54,976 bases of DNA. Source: Paraperlucidibaca sp. (GTDB lineage Bacteria; Pseudomonadota; Gammaproteobacteria; Pseudomonadales; Moraxellaceae). The stretch's first letter is position 1; every line of letters begins with the position of its first letter. Where the stretch lies: contig JAGPVX010000021.1 in assembly GCA_018066805.1 (NCBI GenBank), forward strand, positions 1-54,976, read 5' to 3'. Below, piece after piece: positions 44,600 to 54,976 of the stretch. A program made the translations under genes and the position numbers. The notes under the pieces are model-generated. The model did not search any database, had not been told where the DNA came from, and was given only the letters and a program-made list of their open reading frames with translations.

Positions 44600-45928
44600 T
44601 TACGCTTCATCGGCCATTAGGTGCACCGCCACCACTACCTCGCCGGCCCAAATACATATTAGGCGATCGCGCTGCCATGGCGGAATACTCTGCTCTTGGC
44701 ACCAGTTTTTCAGACTAATGCTGTGCTGCTGATGATTTAGCGCTGAGGCTTCCTTAAGACAATTCGAGTCAATCAGCAGCCGCTCACCACCAACGCGCGG
44801 GGCTATACGCCATGGCATCTCGAGTAATTGGTCGTTTCTATTTAAATGCGGGCATAGCTCATTTAATGACCATAAGCGCCCTGCCCACTCGATAGGCTCA
44901 AGCGGATTAGGCCAGTTGATAGCTGCTGGTAATTCGCTAATCAGCTCATCGTGGCGCAGATATAAACGCTCACGATAACGCCGCAGCGACCAACCGGCCC
45001 ACGCCAACTGCGGCTGGGCATCGGCGCGCGCCTGCAGCAGCTCCAGCTTCACGCGCGGCCAATAACGATACGGTAATGTTGGTGCCCCCTTGCGCTGCAA
45101 CCAACGCGCGATGACCGCCTGACGACTGGCTTCGCTCAGCGCATTGAGTGCTGGGATATCTAAAGTTTTGCCATCACCGCTGAGCTGCTGCAAAAGGTCA
45201 TCGCTAAGCTCATTTAAGGCATCGGCTTGCTGCGCCAGTTGTTGGCTGCTACGAGCCAATAACTGCGATGCTTCGGGCCAGCGCTGTTGCAGCAGAGGCA
45301 ATAGCTGATGACGTAATAAGCTGCGGTCAAAGCGCGGATCGGCATTGGCAGGATCTTTTACAACGGGTAGCTCACTAATGCTGCTAAGCCAACTCGTGAT
45401 GGCCTGTCGCGATTGGCCAAGCCATGGCCGCCAGCGCAACATCGCAGGTAACTGCGTATTACTGCTACGCCACAAACTCTGCTCGCGCATAGCCGCCAAG
45501 CCCTGCACACCTGCACCACGCATCAGTCGCAGCAACAGCGTTTCGGCTTGGTCATCCTGATGGTGGGCCAGCAGCAGCGCTTCGCTCTCGCTCATAAGCG
45601 CGGCAATGGCATCGTAGCGTGCCCGCCGTGCGGCATCCTCAATGCTAGCTTGCACCGGCACTTGGACACGCAAAATCTGTAGAGGAATTTGCCAAGCCGC
45701 CGCTTGCTGTTCAGCAAGCATCGCCCAGCTGTCGGCATCGGGGTGAAGGCCGTGATGCACATGCACTGCGCGCAGCCGAAAGTCTAAGGCTGAGGCAGCC
45801 TGCTTAGCGGCGCAGAGTAAAGCGTAGGAGTCGGGGCCGGCGCTAAGCGCTACGACAAGACCCGTGATGCTAGGGGCATCGAGCTGCCGCGCGCGCAAAA
45901 ACGCGTCGAGCGCGGCAACTGGGCTCAT
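44600..45928 (-). CDS. tilS: tRNA(Ile)-lysidine synthase
   Basis: Modifies C34 of the CAU-anticodon tRNA-Ile to lysidine so that it reads AUA. The 442-residue protein has an N-terminal PP-loop ATPase domain, the [11 protein letters not shown] and [23 protein letters not shown] motifs, and a C-terminal domain ending with [19 protein letters not shown]. The PP-loop reads SAGPDS (29-34) where the family has SGGxDS. The rest of the active site is intact, so I expect a working, essential enzyme. Starts within the accA stop (ATGA). Confidence 0.93.
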   Translation of the reverse strand: MSPVAALDAFLRARQLDAPSITGLVVALSAGPDSYALLCAAKQAASALDFRLRAVHVHHGLHPDADSWAMLAEQQAAAWQIPLQILRVQVPVQASIEDAARRARYDAIAALMSESEALLLAHHQDDQAETLLLRLMRGAGVQGLAAMREQSLWRSSNTQLPAMLRWRPWLGQSRQAITSWLSSISELPVVKDPANADPRFDRSLLRHQLLPLLQQRWPEASQLLARSSQQLAQQADALNELSDDLLQQLSGDGKTLDIPALNALSEASRQAVIARWLQRKGAPTLPYRYWPRVKLELLQARADAQPQLAWAGWSLRRYRERLYLRHDELISELPAAINWPNPLEPIEWAGRLWSLNELCPHLNRNDQLLEMPWRIAPRVGGERLLIDSNCLKEASALNHQQHSISLKNWCQEQSIPPWQRDRLICIWAGEVVVAVHLMADEA

Positions 45929-46893
45929 TCGCTGGCTAGCTGCTCGGTATTGCCATAGCTCATCAGGCGATCGTAGCGGCGATTTAGCAGGCTGTCGTGA
46001 TCTAGGCTGCGTAGCTTTTTCAGCTGGCTTAGCAGCGCTTTGCGCAGGCTATCGGCAACGCGATCAAAGTCGCGGTGTGCGCCACCCAAAGGCTCACTGA
46101 CTAAATCATCAACAAAGCCTAATGAGTGTAGGCGCGAGGCAGTGAGGTTCATTGCCTCTGCCGCTTCAGGTGCTTTTGCAGCGGTTTTCCACAGAATAGA
46201 AGCGCAGCCTTCTGGGGAAATCACCGAGTAAGTGCTGTATTGCAGCATCAATAAGCTGTCGCAAACACCAATAGCCAAGGCACCGCCGGAGCCACCCTCA
46301 CCAATCACAGTCGAGATGATTGGTGTTTTCAGACGCGACATGACCGCTAAATTTTTTGCGATGGCCTCACTCTGGCCACGCTCTTCAGCATCGATACCAG
46401 GATAAGCGCCTGGCGTGTCGATAAAAGTAAAGATGGGCATTCTAAAGCGCTCAGCCATTTCCATCAGGCGTAAGGCTTTGCGATAGCCTTCTGGGCGCGG
46501 CATGCCAAAGTTACGGCGCACTTTCTCGCGCACATCGCGGCCCTTCTGATGACCAATGATCATCACCGGCTCGCCCATAAAGCGCGCAGTACCGCAAATC
46601 AGTGCGGCATCGTCGGAGAAGCTACGGTCGCCATGGAGCTCATCGAAATCGGTAAATAGGCGCTGAACATAGTCCATGGTGTAAGGACGGCGCGGATGAC
46701 GCGAGATCTGTGAGACTTGCCACGAGGTTAGTTTGGAAAAAATATCTTCAGTGAGAGCCAGGCTTTTTTTACGCAGCCGGGCGACCTCGTCATCGATATT
46801 TAAGCTGGTGCCATCGCCAACTTGCTTTAGCCCTTCAATCTTGGCTTCAAGCTCAGCGATAGGTTGTTCAAAATCGAGATAATCGGGATTCAT
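45925..46893 (-). CDS. accA: Acetyl-CoA carboxylase carboxyltransferase, alpha subunit
   Basis: Half of the carboxyltransferase (with AccD) that makes malonyl-CoA for fatty acid synthesis. The 322 residues start [20 protein letters not shown], the usual N-terminal coiled segment. They contain [33 protein letters not shown] and the oxyanion/CoA region [13 protein letters not shown]. The position between dnaE and tilS is the standard gammaproteobacterial order. GAGAG precedes the ATG. Confidence 0.97.
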   Translation of the reverse strand: MNPDYLDFEQPIAELEAKIEGLKQVGDGTSLNIDDEVARLRKKSLALTEDIFSKLTSWQVSQISRHPRRPYTMDYVQRLFTDFDELHGDRSFSDDAALICGTARFMGEPVMIIGHQKGRDVREKVRRNFGMPRPEGYRKALRLMEMAERFRMPIFTFIDTPGAYPGIDAEERGQSEAIAKNLAVMSRLKTPIISTVIGEGGSGGALAIGVCDSLLMLQYSTYSVISPEGCASILWKTAAKAPEAAEAMNLTASRLHSLGFVDDLVSEPLGGAHRDFDRVADSLRKALLSQLKKLRSLDHDSLLNRRYDRLMSYGNTEQLASE

Positions 46894-46956
46894 GAAACGC
46901 TCTCATTAACTATGCACCGAGTGTAGCTGACACGGCGCGGCGCGCAAACCCACTAC

Positions 46957-49900
46957 TTAGTACAGTACACGCACACTATCGTGACCCAGGCGCTGGCGTA
47001 AACCGCGCAGCAATGGATCGGTCAGTTTTACTCGCCACTGCTCGCTGCCCAGTAATGTAGCTTGCGCGGCTGGATGTTGCACACGAAAACGCAGCATAGC
47101 ACCCTCGGCTTGGCGCTGGGTTTGTAGCCATTCGGTTAGGTCGTGAACTCCACGCAGACCCAAGGCAACGGGTACAGTGAGCTCCAAGCCCTTGCTCAAG
47201 CGTGTACGAGCATCGACTAAAGGTTGAATCGATTTAGCCACGACCTTGAGCATGCCCGCGTACTCATCCATCGAGACTTCACCCTCAATAACGAGCACGC
47301 TATCACTGCTTAATAGCGGCCTAACTTGCTCTAAAACTTCACTGAATACAGTCACTTCAACACGTGCCGTACGGTCATCAATAGTTAAAAATGCGCGTGA
47401 ACCACGAGCACCTTTCATGATGCGATGGCCCATCAGCAAGCCGGCAACGGTCGTGTTTTGGCCACGGCGCGTGGGCTGTAAATCAGCGAGGCGGCACGTT
47501 ACCAGGCGGCTTAGCTCGGCCTCGTATTGATCAATGGGATGACCCGTGAGATAAAGCCCGAGTGTCTCTTTCTCGGCCTGCAAGCGCTCATCTTCACTCC
47601 ACTCCATGGCCTCTGACCAGTCACCGGAGGGCGCGGCTTCGAGCACATCGCCAAATAAATCGACCATGCCGCAGTCGTCGTTGCGCGCTTGTTGCTCGGC
47701 AGCAGCAACAGCATTTTCTAGAGACGCCATGATCACAGCACGATTTGTACCTTGATCATCGAGCGCGCCAGCACGAACTAATGCCTCCAGCGCGCGCTTA
47801 TTGAGCTTGCGTAAATCGATACGGCGGCAGAAATCGAAGAGATCCTTAAAGCCACCATCAGCTTCGCGTGCCGCCAAAAGCGATGCCACTGGGCCCTCGC
47901 CGACACCGCGAATAGCGCCGAGGCCGTAAATCACTTCACCGGCATCATTAGCAACAAAGCGGAATGCCGACTCATTGACGCTAGGCGGGCGAATGGTCAG
48001 GCCCATGGCGCGACACTCTTCAATGAAGACTACGATTTTGTCGGTGTTGGCCATCTCAGATGACAACACGGCGGCCATAAACTCGGCCGGATAATTCACT
48101 TTCAGCCACGCGGTTTGGTAGGACACCAAGGCGTAAGCCGCCGAGTGCGACTTGTTAAAGCCATAGCCGGCGAACTTTTCCATCAAGTCAAAAATGCCAC
48201 CGGCTTGCGCAGGGTCAACACCGCGCGCGCCCGAACCTTCCATGAACTTAACGCGCTCTTTCGCCATCTCTTCGGGTTTTTTCTTACCCATGGCGCGGCG
48301 CAACATGTCCGCGCCGCCAAGCGAATAGCCTGCCAAGACCTGAGCGATCTGCATGACTTGCTCTTGATAAAGGATGACGCCGTAAGTGTTTTCCAGCACC
48401 GGGCCAAGCTCAGGATGCGGATAAGCAACTTCGGCACGGCCATGCTTACGATTAATGAAGTCGTCGACCATGCCCGACTCTAGTGGCCCAGGTCGATACA
48501 GCGCCACCAGCGCCACCACGTCTTCGAAGCGTGAAGGTTTGAGCTTCTTAATCAGCTCCTTCATGCCGCGCGATTCGAGCTGGAATATCGCCGTGGTTTT
48601 ACCCTCGGACATGACCTTATATGGCTCGTGATCATTGAGCGGAATGCGTTCGATCTCGATCGGTGCCTCACCGCGGCGTGCACGCTTGGCATTAATGTCT
48701 TTTAACGCCCAATCGATGATGGTGAGCGTGCGCAGACCCAAGAAGTCGAACTTCACTAGGCCTACCGACTCGACATCGTCTTTATCGTATTGGCTGACCC
48801 ATTTGCCCTCATCGTCGGTATAGACCGCGGTGAAATCGGTGAGCTTGCCCGGCGCGATCAAAACACCGCCGGCGTGCTTACCAACGCCACGCGTGATGCC
48901 TTCGAGGCGAATCGCCATTTCCCAAATTTCGAGCGCGTCGTCGTGATCGCTGAGATCAGCCACGGTGAGTAACTCTTCCAGCATGGGCTCTTGTTCACGC
49001 GCTTCTTGCAATGAAATTCCGGGCGTAAAAGGAATCATTTTCGACATGCGATCTGCCAAACCATAGGCCTTACCGAGTACTCGCGCGACATCGCGAATGA
49101 CCGCTTTTGCCGCCATGGTGCCGAAGGTAATAATCTGCGACACGGCTTGGCGACCGTAATGATTGGCCACGTATTCGATGACGCGATCACGGCCTTCCAT
49201 GCAAAAATCGATATCGAAGTCGGGCATCGAGACCCGTTCGGGGTTCAAGAAGCGCTCGAACAACAAGTCGTATTTGATCGGATCAAGGTCAGTAATCAAT
49301 AGCGAATACGCCACCAATGAGCCCGCACCAGAGCCCCGCCCTGGCCCTACTGGCACACCGTTTTCTTTCGCCCAACGAATGAAATCCATGACGATGAGAA
49401 AGTAGCCGGGAAAGCCCATTTGATTAATGATGTTGAGCTCAAACTCCAGTCGCGCTTTGTATTCAGCCTCGATTTCCGGCATGTCGGCGCGGCTGCGATC
49501 AAAGAGTTTATCGAGGCGCTTTTGCAGGCCTTCGTGTGAGAGCTGCGAGAAATACTCGGCCATGGTCAGGCCCGGTGGCACCGGAAAATCGGGCAAATAA
49601 TTTTTGCCTAAACTCAAGCTCAAACTGCAACGCTTAGCGATCTCAACGGTGTTGGCTAAGGCCTCAGGAATGTCGCTAAACAACTCCTGCATCTGCTCCG
49701 TGCTTTTGAAGTATTGCTCGGAGCTGTATTCACGTGGGCGGCGCGGGTCGTCGAGGGTATAGCTTTGCGCAATGCTTACGCGCACCTCATGTGCCTCGAA
49801 TTCTTCCGGCGTGAGAAAGCGCACATCATTGGTCGCCACTACTGGGCACTGACGCCGTTCGGCCAAGGCCACAGCGGCATGCAGATGATCTTCTTCGCCT

Positions 49901-50409
49901 TCACGGCCGGTGCGCTGCAACTCCAAATACACGCGCGATGGGCACAGTGTCATCCAGTCTGTTAGCAGCCTGTCGGCTTGGGCAATATCGCTACCGATTA
50001 AGGCCTGGCCGACATCGCTGGTGCGGCTGAGCAGAAAAATTAAGCCGTTATTTCGCGCTTGGAGCTCGCTATACGCCAGAACTGGTCGGCCTTGCTCTTG
50101 ACCTGAAATATAAGCCTCAGACAGCAAGGCGATAAGGTTTAAATAGCCGGCGTGATTCATCACTAGCGCCGTCACTAGGTTCAGCGACTCACCATTGCGA
50201 ATAACAATATCGGCACCGAAAATCGGCTTGATGGCTTTTTTCTGAGCGGCTTTAAAGAACTTCACCAAGCCGTAGACATTCATCAAGTCGGCCATCGCCA
50301 CCGCCGGCATCTCGGCCTTTAATGAGGCTGAGACTAGGGCGGGAATTCGCACGATAGAGTCTTGCAGGGAAAACTCAGAACGCACGCGTAAATGCACAAA
50401 ACCGGTCAT
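46957..50409 (-). CDS. dnaE: DNA polymerase III alpha subunit
   Basis: Replicative polymerase. The 1,150 residues comprise an N-terminal PHP domain (1-~270), the C-family polymerase domain with the catalytic aspartates Asp399 and Asp401 in [21 protein letters not shown] (355-369), the beta-binding and helix-hairpin-helix region near residue 830-900, and a C-terminal OB fold (about 990-1070). The first PHP metal motif reads HLRVRSEFS instead of HLHxHxxYS, so proofreading by this domain is not expected; DnaQ presumably supplies it. Start overlaps the rnhB stop (ATGA). Confidence 0.97.
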   Translation of the reverse strand: MTGFVHLRVRSEFSLQDSIVRIPALVSASLKAEMPAVAMADLMNVYGLVKFFKAAQKKAIKPIFGADIVIRNGESLNLVTALVMNHAGYLNLIALLSEAYISGQEQGRPVLAYSELQARNNGLIFLLSRTSDVGQALIGSDIAQADRLLTDWMTLCPSRVYLELQRTGREGEEDHLHAAVALAERRQCPVVATNDVRFLTPEEFEAHEVRVSIAQSYTLDDPRRPREYSSEQYFKSTEQMQELFSDIPEALANTVEIAKRCSLSLSLGKNYLPDFPVPPGLTMAEYFSQLSHEGLQKRLDKLFDRSRADMPEIEAEYKARLEFELNIINQMGFPGYFLIVMDFIRWAKENGVPVGPGRGSGAGSLVAYSLLITDLDPIKYDLLFERFLNPERVSMPDFDIDFCMEGRDRVIEYVANHYGRQAVSQIITFGTMAAKAVIRDVARVLGKAYGLADRMSKMIPFTPGISLQEAREQEPMLEELLTVADLSDHDDALEIWEMAIRLEGITRGVGKHAGGVLIAPGKLTDFTAVYTDDEGKWVSQYDKDDVESVGLVKFDFLGLRTLTIIDWALKDINAKRARRGEAPIEIERIPLNDHEPYKVMSEGKTTAIFQLESRGMKELIKKLKPSRFEDVVALVALYRPGPLESGMVDDFINRKHGRAEVAYPHPELGPVLENTYGVILYQEQVMQIAQVLAGYSLGGADMLRRAMGKKKPEEMAKERVKFMEGSGARGVDPAQAGGIFDLMEKFAGYGFNKSHSAAYALVSYQTAWLKVNYPAEFMAAVLSSEMANTDKIVVFIEECRAMGLTIRPPSVNESAFRFVANDAGEVIYGLGAIRGVGEGPVASLLAAREADGGFKDLFDFCRRIDLRKLNKRALEALVRAGALDDQGTNRAVIMASLENAVAAAEQQARNDDCGMVDLFGDVLEAAPSGDWSEAMEWSEDERLQAEKETLGLYLTGHPIDQYEAELSRLVTCRLADLQPTRRGQNTTVAGLLMGHRIMKGARGSRAFLTIDDRTARVEVTVFSEVLEQVRPLLSSDSVLVIEGEVSMDEYAGMLKVVAKSIQPLVDARTRLSKGLELTVPVALGLRGVHDLTEWLQTQRQAEGAMLRFRVQHPAAQATLLGSEQWRVKLTDPLLRGLRQRLGHDSVRVLY

Positions 50410-50981
50410 GGAGCACTCATCGCTAAAGACTGACGCACCGGCGCAAACGAGCGGCGATGCTGGGGCAAGGGGCCAAGTTCAGCGAGCGCTCTCAAATGCG
50501 CAGGCGTTGGGTAGCCCTTGTGACGATCAAAACCATAATCCGGATGCGTGGCGTGCAATTCAGCCATCTCGCGGTCGCGAGCGACTTTCGCCAAGATGCT
50601 TGCGGCACTGATTTCTGCCACCGTGCCATCGCCTTTAACGATAGCTTCAGCTGTCATCGGCAATACCGGGCAGCGATTGCCATCAATCAAGACATGGTCT
50701 GGCTGAAGGCTAAGCGCCGCCACAGCACGCTGCATCGCTAGCATGGTCGCTTGTAAAATATTTAGCTCATCGATCTCAATTGGCTCAGCACGGCCAAGCG
50801 ACCACGCCAAAGCATCGCGCTCAATGATTACGGCCAAGGCTTCACGCCGCGCAGCGGTGAGCTTTTTTGAGTCTGCCAAGCCAGCTATCGGTTTTAATGG
50901 GTTCAGGATCACCGCAGCCGTGACCACTGCACCAACCAATGGACCACGGCCTACTTCATCAACGCCGGCGACTAGCCTCAT
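50406..50981 (-). CDS. rnhB: Ribonuclease HII
   Basis: Removes RNA, including single ribonucleotides, from DNA hybrids. The 191-residue enzyme has Asp8-Glu9 in [12 protein letters not shown], Asp100 in LIDGN, Asp118 and the [16 protein letters not shown] segment (Asp136). It overlaps lpxB and dnaE by 4 bp at each end. The tail HRRSFAPV is the usual C-terminal motif. Confidence 0.96.
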   Translation of the reverse strand: MRLVAGVDEVGRGPLVGAVVTAAVILNPLKPIAGLADSKKLTAARREALAVIIERDALAWSLGRAEPIEIDELNILQATMLAMQRAVAALSLQPDHVLIDGNRCPVLPMTAEAIVKGDGTVAEISAASILAKVARDREMAELHATHPDYGFDRHKGYPTPAHLRALAELGPLPQHRRSFAPVRQSLAMSAP

Positions 50982-52162
50982 GGCACACGCACAGGCTTGG
51001 CAAGCAGCTCAGTAATAGCGTGCGCACCGGTAACGCTGGCATTGCGTGCTAATTGCTGATGAAAATGCTCAAAGCTAACGGCTGTCTCGCTCACACGTAC
51101 GGGGTCATTGAGCCACGCCAATACTTCATGAGCGATATTTTTCGGATTAGCCTGGCCTTGCAGAAGCTCGGGCACAATGCGACGACCAGCGAGCAGATTT
51201 GGCAGGCTAACGAATGGTATGCGCACCAAAAAGCGCGCAATCAGCCAGGTTAGCCAATGCAGACGATAAGTCACCACCATCGGTTTTTTCAGCAATAACG
51301 CCTCGAGCGTGGCAGTACCTGACGCCAGTGCAACAACATCGGCGGCGGCCATGATTTCACGGCCAACACCAGCGCCTAAGCGTTGATCGAAAACACGAAT
51401 ACTTAATTCAGAATAGTCTGCGACTAAGGCATCGATATCAGCACGGCGCTCGGCGTTGATGGCAGGAATGAGAAATACGCAGTCTGGACGCTTAGCGTGG
51501 ATGCCTCGCGCGGCTTCCAATAGTAATGGCAACAAACTCGCCACCTCGCCACGACGACTGCCCGGTAATAGCGCAACATAAGGCGCAGGCGTAAGGCCTA
51601 AACGCTGTTGTGCAGCGGCGGTGTCATTAATGCGCGGCATGGAGTCGGCGAGTGGATGGCCGACAAAGACAGCATCGACATCGTGTTGGTCATAAAAGGC
51701 TTTTTCGAATGGCAATAAACACAGCATTAAATCAACGCTGGCGCGAATGCCGTGAACACGGCCCTGACGCCAAGCCCACACCGAAGGGCTAACGTAATGC
51801 GCGGTGCGCAGGCCTTTTGCTTTTAATTCGGCAGCAATGCGTAAATTAAAATCAGGCGCATCAATGCCAATAAAGACATCGATTTTTTGCTCAAGCAGAT
51901 GCGCAATAAGCTGATCGCGAATGCCGAATAATTCACGCAGGCGGCCCAATACTTCGACCAAGCCCATCACCGACAAGCGCTCCATCGGCACTAATGTTTC
52001 AGCACCCTCACTGAGCATTTGCGGGCCGGCAATACCAATAAATCGCGCATTAGGATGCTGCACTTTTAAGGCGCGAATGAGGTCGGCGCCGAGCGTGTCG
52101 CCAGAGGCTTCACCGGCGACGATGCCAAAGATGGGGCCTGGCGAATTCATCAGCTCACTCAC
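50978..52162 (-). CDS. lpxB: Lipid-A-disaccharide synthase
   Basis: GT19 glycosyltransferase joining UDP-2,3-diacylglucosamine and lipid X to form the lipid A disaccharide at the inner membrane. As given it has 394 residues from a GTG; an ATG four codons in (52150) would give 390. Neither has a good ribosome site. Motifs: [57 protein letters not shown] and [11 protein letters not shown]. It overlaps rnhB. Confidence 0.95.
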   Translation of the reverse strand: MSELMNSPGPIFGIVAGEASGDTLGADLIRALKVQHPNARFIGIAGPQMLSEGAETLVPMERLSVMGLVEVLGRLRELFGIRDQLIAHLLEQKIDVFIGIDAPDFNLRIAAELKAKGLRTAHYVSPSVWAWRQGRVHGIRASVDLMLCLLPFEKAFYDQHDVDAVFVGHPLADSMPRINDTAAAQQRLGLTPAPYVALLPGSRRGEVASLLPLLLEAARGIHAKRPDCVFLIPAINAERRADIDALVADYSELSIRVFDQRLGAGVGREIMAAADVVALASGTATLEALLLKKPMVVTYRLHWLTWLIARFLVRIPFVSLPNLLAGRRIVPELLQGQANPKNIAHEVLAWLNDPVRVSETAVSFEHFHQQLARNASVTGAHAITELLAKPVRVP

Positions 52163-52198
52163 TTCATGCGTATAAGAACAGCAGACTTATCAACAGTA

Positions 52199-52975
52199 TT
52201 AACGCGCGATGCCGCGGGTGGACTCACGCAATGTGTCGATAAACAGCTGAATTTCTGGCGCATCCACGGCCAAAGCTTCTAGCACTGGATAAGCGGCCTC
52301 TAGCGTTAGGCCATCGCGATACACCGCTTTATAGGCTTTGCGTAAGGCATTTAGCGTTTGTGATGACCAACCACGGCGCTTCATGCCTTCGAAATTCATG
52401 CCGCGGGCTTCAGCGGGATTGCCGCTGGCCATGACATAGGCAGGAATATCTTTAAACAAAGTGGTGCCGCCGCCGAGCATGGCGTGCGAGCCAATGCGGC
52501 AGAACTGATGAATGCCGGAGTTGCCGCCAATAATCACGTTGTCGCCAATAACGACATGGCCGGCAATGCCGACGTTATTGGCGAAAATACCATCGTCACC
52601 AATGATCACATCGTGGGCAACATGGGTGTTGACCATGAGCAAGTTACGGCTGCCAATGCGCGTTAGGCTTTGGTCTTGAATAGTGCCGCGATGCAGCGTG
52701 CACGACTCGCGAATGACGTTATCGTCACCGATTTCCAAGCGCGTAGGCTCACCACGGTACTTCTTATCTTGGCAATCGCTGCCTACCGAGGCGAACTGAT
52801 AAATACGATTACGCAGACCAATCACCGTTGGGCCAGTAATGACTGCGTGTGGTCCAACCCAAGTGCCGGCACCAATCACTACATCTGGGCCTACAATGCT
52901 GTAGGGACCAATGCAAACGTCATCTGCTAGCTCAGCCTTGGCATCGACAATCGCCGTCGAGTGAATTTGTGTCAT
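52199..52975 (-). CDS. lpxA: UDP-N-acetylglucosamine O-acyltransferase
   Basis: First step of lipid A synthesis, adding 3-hydroxyacyl from ACP to UDP-GlcNAc. The ATG at 52975 gives 258 residues; the in-frame 22 codons upstream lie in fabZ and are rejected. It forms a left-handed beta-helix of hexapeptide repeats (about 1-190). The catalytic base His121 lies in [11 protein letters not shown], and [13 protein letters not shown] precedes it. The C-terminal part is helical (195-258). The start overlaps the fabZ stop. Confidence 0.96.
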   Translation of the reverse strand: MTQIHSTAIVDAKAELADDVCIGPYSIVGPDVVIGAGTWVGPHAVITGPTVIGLRNRIYQFASVGSDCQDKKYRGEPTRLEIGDDNVIRESCTLHRGTIQDQSLTRIGSRNLLMVNTHVAHDVIIGDDGIFANNVGIAGHVVIGDNVIIGGNSGIHQFCRIGSHAMLGGGTTLFKDIPAYVMASGNPAEARGMNFEGMKRRGWSSQTLNALRKAYKAVYRDGLTLEAAYPVLEALAVDAPEIQLFIDTLRESTRGIAR

Positions 52976-53409
52976 AGCGTCTGCTCGGCAATGATAATGT
53001 CGGCGCTTGCTACAAGCTGACCATCGACTAGAGCACGACACGAAAATTTATAAATATGACGGCGTGAGCCGGTCGCAACGGCCTCTAACACTAGCTGATC
53101 ACCCGGCACGACTTGACGCTTAAAGCGCACATTATCGGCGCCAGCAAAGACATATAAGTGGCCGGTTTCAGGGCTTTTCTCATAGGTGTAAAAGCCTAAA
53201 ATACCGGCAATTTGCGCCATCGCCTCAATCATCAAAACACCGGGCATGATCGGCTTCGCGGGGAAATGGCCCTGAAAAAACTGCTCATTAATAGTGACGT
53301 TTTTATAGCCAACAATGCGCTTACCTTTTTCAATCTCAGTCACGCGATCGACAAATAAGAACGGGTAGCGCTGCGGCAAATAATGCATAACTTGCTGAAT
53401 ATCTAACAT
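52972..53409 (-). CDS. fabZ: 3-hydroxyacyl-ACP dehydratase
   Basis: Dehydratase of the fatty acid cycle, also setting the 3-hydroxyacyl pool shared with LpxA and LpxD. The 145-residue hot-dog protein has His48 and Glu62 in [26 protein letters not shown] precedes the ATG by five bases. It sits between lpxD and lpxA, the usual place, which links lipid A and phospholipid precursor supply. Confidence 0.96.
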   Translation of the reverse strand: MLDIQQVMHYLPQRYPFLFVDRVTEIEKGKRIVGYKNVTINEQFFQGHFPAKPIMPGVLMIEAMAQIAGILGFYTYEKSPETGHLYVFAGADNVRFKRQVVPGDQLVLEAVATGSRRHIYKFSCRALVDGQLVASADIIIAEQTL

Positions 53410-53461
53410 ATTTTCTCTCCGAGCGGCCTAGGATGAACCTAAAGCCACACAACGACCATTC

Positions 53462-54484
53462 TTAGTCGCGGGCTTTTTCTAATCGCTGCACGCGCGTGAC
53501 AAGATCATCTAGTCGTCGCAGGCGCACCGCCATTTTTTTCCAAGATTCTGTGCGATCAAAAGCCGTGCCTGATGAATATGATCCCGGCTCAGTAATCGAC
53601 TTTGTCACCATGGTCATACCGGTGATTTGTACGCCATCACAAATTTTAATATGTCCCACCACACCAACGCCGCCAGCTAAAATGCAGTGCGTGCCGATTT
53701 CTGTGCTGCCAGAAATTCCGCAACACGCGGCAATCGCTGTATGCGCGCCAATCACCACATTATGGGCAATTTGCACTTGGTTATCGATGATCGCGCCGGT
53801 ATGAATTTCGGTGTCTTCCAATGCGCCACGATCGACAGTGGTATTGGCGCCAATATCGACATCGTCGTGTATGACGACAGCACCAAGCTGGGCAATTTTA
53901 CGCCAGTGACCGCGCTCATTAGCAAAGCCAAAACCGTCGCCACCGATGACTGCACCGCTATGGATTTGTACGCGATTGCCTAAGCGGCAGTCGTGGTAAA
54001 TAACAACTCGACTGCGAATACGGCAGCCCTCACCCAGCACCACACGATCGTGAATAACGCTGCCAGCTTCCACAATGCTGCCAGCGCCGATGCGTACACC
54101 CTCGCCGATGACTACTTGCGCGGCAATGCTAACGCCCTCTCCGAGCACGGCAGTTTCAGCCACAACAGCGCTGGCATGAATGCCTGTGGCGGGCTTAGGC
54201 GTGCGATCAAAGCGATGTGACAAGGTCGCGAAAGCTAAGTAAGGGTTAGCCAGTAGTAAGGCATTTCCTGTGAAGTCGCCCAAATCATCGGGGCGCAATA
54301 AGACCGCGCCGGCATTGGTCGACATGAGCTGATTGCGGTATTTTGGGTTGGCTAAAAAGGCAAGCTCGTGCCCTTGCGCAGCCGCCAAGGTATTCATGGC
54401 GCTCACACGCTGTGCGGGGTCGCCGCGCAGCTCAGCACCGACTGCTGCTGCCAGCTCACCTAAACTGATGTCGGCAGCAGTCAT
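53462..54484 (-). CDS. lpxD: UDP-3-O-acylglucosamine N-acyltransferase
   Basis: Third step of lipid A synthesis: N-acylates UDP-3-O-acyl-glucosamine from 3-hydroxyacyl-ACP. The 340 residues comprise an N-terminal uridine-binding domain (1-~100; ELAFLANPKYRNQL), a hexapeptide beta-helix (about 105-300) with catalytic His241 in NQVQIAHNVVIGAH, and a C-terminal helix. The start lies three bases after the skp stop. Confidence 0.96.
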   Translation of the reverse strand: MTAADISLGELAAAVGAELRGDPAQRVSAMNTLAAAQGHELAFLANPKYRNQLMSTNAGAVLLRPDDLGDFTGNALLLANPYLAFATLSHRFDRTPKPATGIHASAVVAETAVLGEGVSIAAQVVIGEGVRIGAGSIVEAGSVIHDRVVLGEGCRIRSRVVIYHDCRLGNRVQIHSGAVIGGDGFGFANERGHWRKIAQLGAVVIHDDVDIGANTTVDRGALEDTEIHTGAIIDNQVQIAHNVVIGAHTAIAACCGISGSTEIGTHCILAGGVGVVGHIKICDGVQITGMTMVTKSITEPGSYSSGTAFDRTESWKKMAVRLRRLDDLVTRVQRLEKARD

Positions 54485-54487
54485 GGC

Positions 54488-54976
54488 TTATTTACCCGCG
54501 TTTAAACGATCAACCACACGCTTAGTTAGATCTAATTCAGGCGCGACGTAGACCGCCGAACGACGATCAAGAATGATGTCATAGTCGCCTGCTTTACGCA
54601 GATCATCCAAAATACCTTCTAAGTTTGGCAGCAGGCGCTTAAGTAAATCCTGTTGCGCTTGCTGAGTACGCTCTTGCACTTGCTGGATCAGCGTATTGAA
54701 CTCCTGAGCCTTCTTATCTGCTTGATCACGCAGCGCTTTTTTATTGCTCTCGGACATGGTTGCGCTTTCTTTTTGAAAGCGTTGTTCCATGGCTTTAATG
54801 TCATTACGCAAAGCATCAAGACGATCACGCTGTGGCTTCATCTCAGCATTTAGCTTTTCTTGTGCGGTACGAGCGGCATTCGACGCTAAAAGTGCAGCCT
54901 CACGATCAAGCATGGCGATCTTGGTGCCGTCGGCGGCCAAAGCTGGTAGGGCTGAAAACAACGTGGCGCCCAACAC
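54488..54976 (-). CDS. skp: Periplasmic chaperone Skp/OmpH (5' end outside window)
   Basis: Trimeric chaperone for unfolded outer-membrane proteins, working toward the BAM complex. The visible 162 residues begin inside a signal peptide (cleavage likely after ALA, before ADGTKIAML), so only a few N-terminal residues are missing. The mature protein has the Skp pattern: a short strand (IAMLDREAAL), long charged helices forming the coiled-coil tentacles (about 30-120), and the closing DIILDRRSAVYV segment. Adjacent to lpxD, as in most gammaproteobacteria, where bamA usually lies just upstream. Confidence 0.9.
   Translation of the reverse strand: MLGATLFSALPALAADGTKIAMLDREAALLASNAARTAQEKLNAEMKPQRDRLDALRNDIKAMEQRFQKESATMSESNKKALRDQADKKAQEFNTLIQQVQERTQQAQQDLLKRLLPNLEGILDDLRKAGDYDIILDRRSAVYVAPELDLTKRVVDRLNAGK

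Overview
This is a stretch of a gammaproteobacterial chromosome, most likely from the Pseudomonadales or a close marine or freshwater relative. Three gene orders support this. A sdhCDAB-sucAB-lpd-sucCD block is divergent from gltA, with lpd inside the suc cluster as in Pseudomonas. The lipid A/replication block skp-lpxD-fabZ-lpxA-lpxB-rnhB-dnaE-accA-tilS is the usual gammaproteobacterial one. A fabA-fabB pair makes unsaturated fatty acids anaerobically. Base composition looks moderate (a little over 50% GC by eye). I see no tRNA, rRNA, CRISPR array, insertion sequence or phage gene. The window reads as core genome with a few less common modules.

Layout, left to right. (1) 1-3,010: the 3' end of a DUF4105-type envelope protein, slyD, an alpha/beta hydrolase, and a small TRL-family lipoprotein gene flanked by two identical copies of a 35-bp terminator hairpin. 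(2) 3,028-14,304, minus strand: the TCA block, read in the order sdhC, D, A, B, sucA, B, lpd, sucC, D; gltA faces away from it across a ~400-bp control region. (3) 16,082-18,100: a bacterioferritin-associated ferredoxin gene, a beta-hydroxyacid dehydrogenase gene and a Mip/FkpA-like lipoprotein prolyl isomerase gene. (4) 18,225-22,255: a thiolase gene divergent from a long FabG-type reductase gene and a MaoC hydratase gene, the same layout as mycobacterial fadA2/fabG4/htdX. The MaoC protein carries an unusual 81-residue Lys/Ala/Pro tail. (5) 22,245-29,008: an orphan FecCD-type ABC importer (permease and ATPase), a patatin-like lipase, tesB and plsB. (6) 29,096-40,189, minus strand: ccmF-G-H-I, adk, hemH, then a tightly overlapping chain yoaA-tsaB-thioesterase-uppP-rsmJ. 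(7) 40,413-43,838: fabA-fabB, then an EthA-like Baeyer-Villiger-type monooxygenase. (8) 43,842-54,976, minus strand: a SIMPL-domain protein and the tilS-accA-dnaE-rnhB-lpxB-lpxA-fabZ-lpxD-skp block, with skp cut by the window end.

The genes share a theme of central carbon and acyl metabolism. Citrate synthase, 2-oxoglutarate dehydrogenase and succinate dehydrogenase feed respiration. AccA, FabA, FabB and FabZ make acyl chains, which PlsB and the Lpx enzymes use, while TesB, the thiolase/FabG/MaoC set and the patatin handle acyl-CoA or lipid turnover. HemH and CcmFGHI supply and attach heme for the respiratory chain.

I did not find a clearly new multi-gene system. The observations most worth checking are the histone-H1-like tail on the MaoC hydratase, the duplicated terminator around the TRL gene, the substitution in the TilS PP-loop, and the candidate operators upstream of the ferredoxin and monooxygenase genes.
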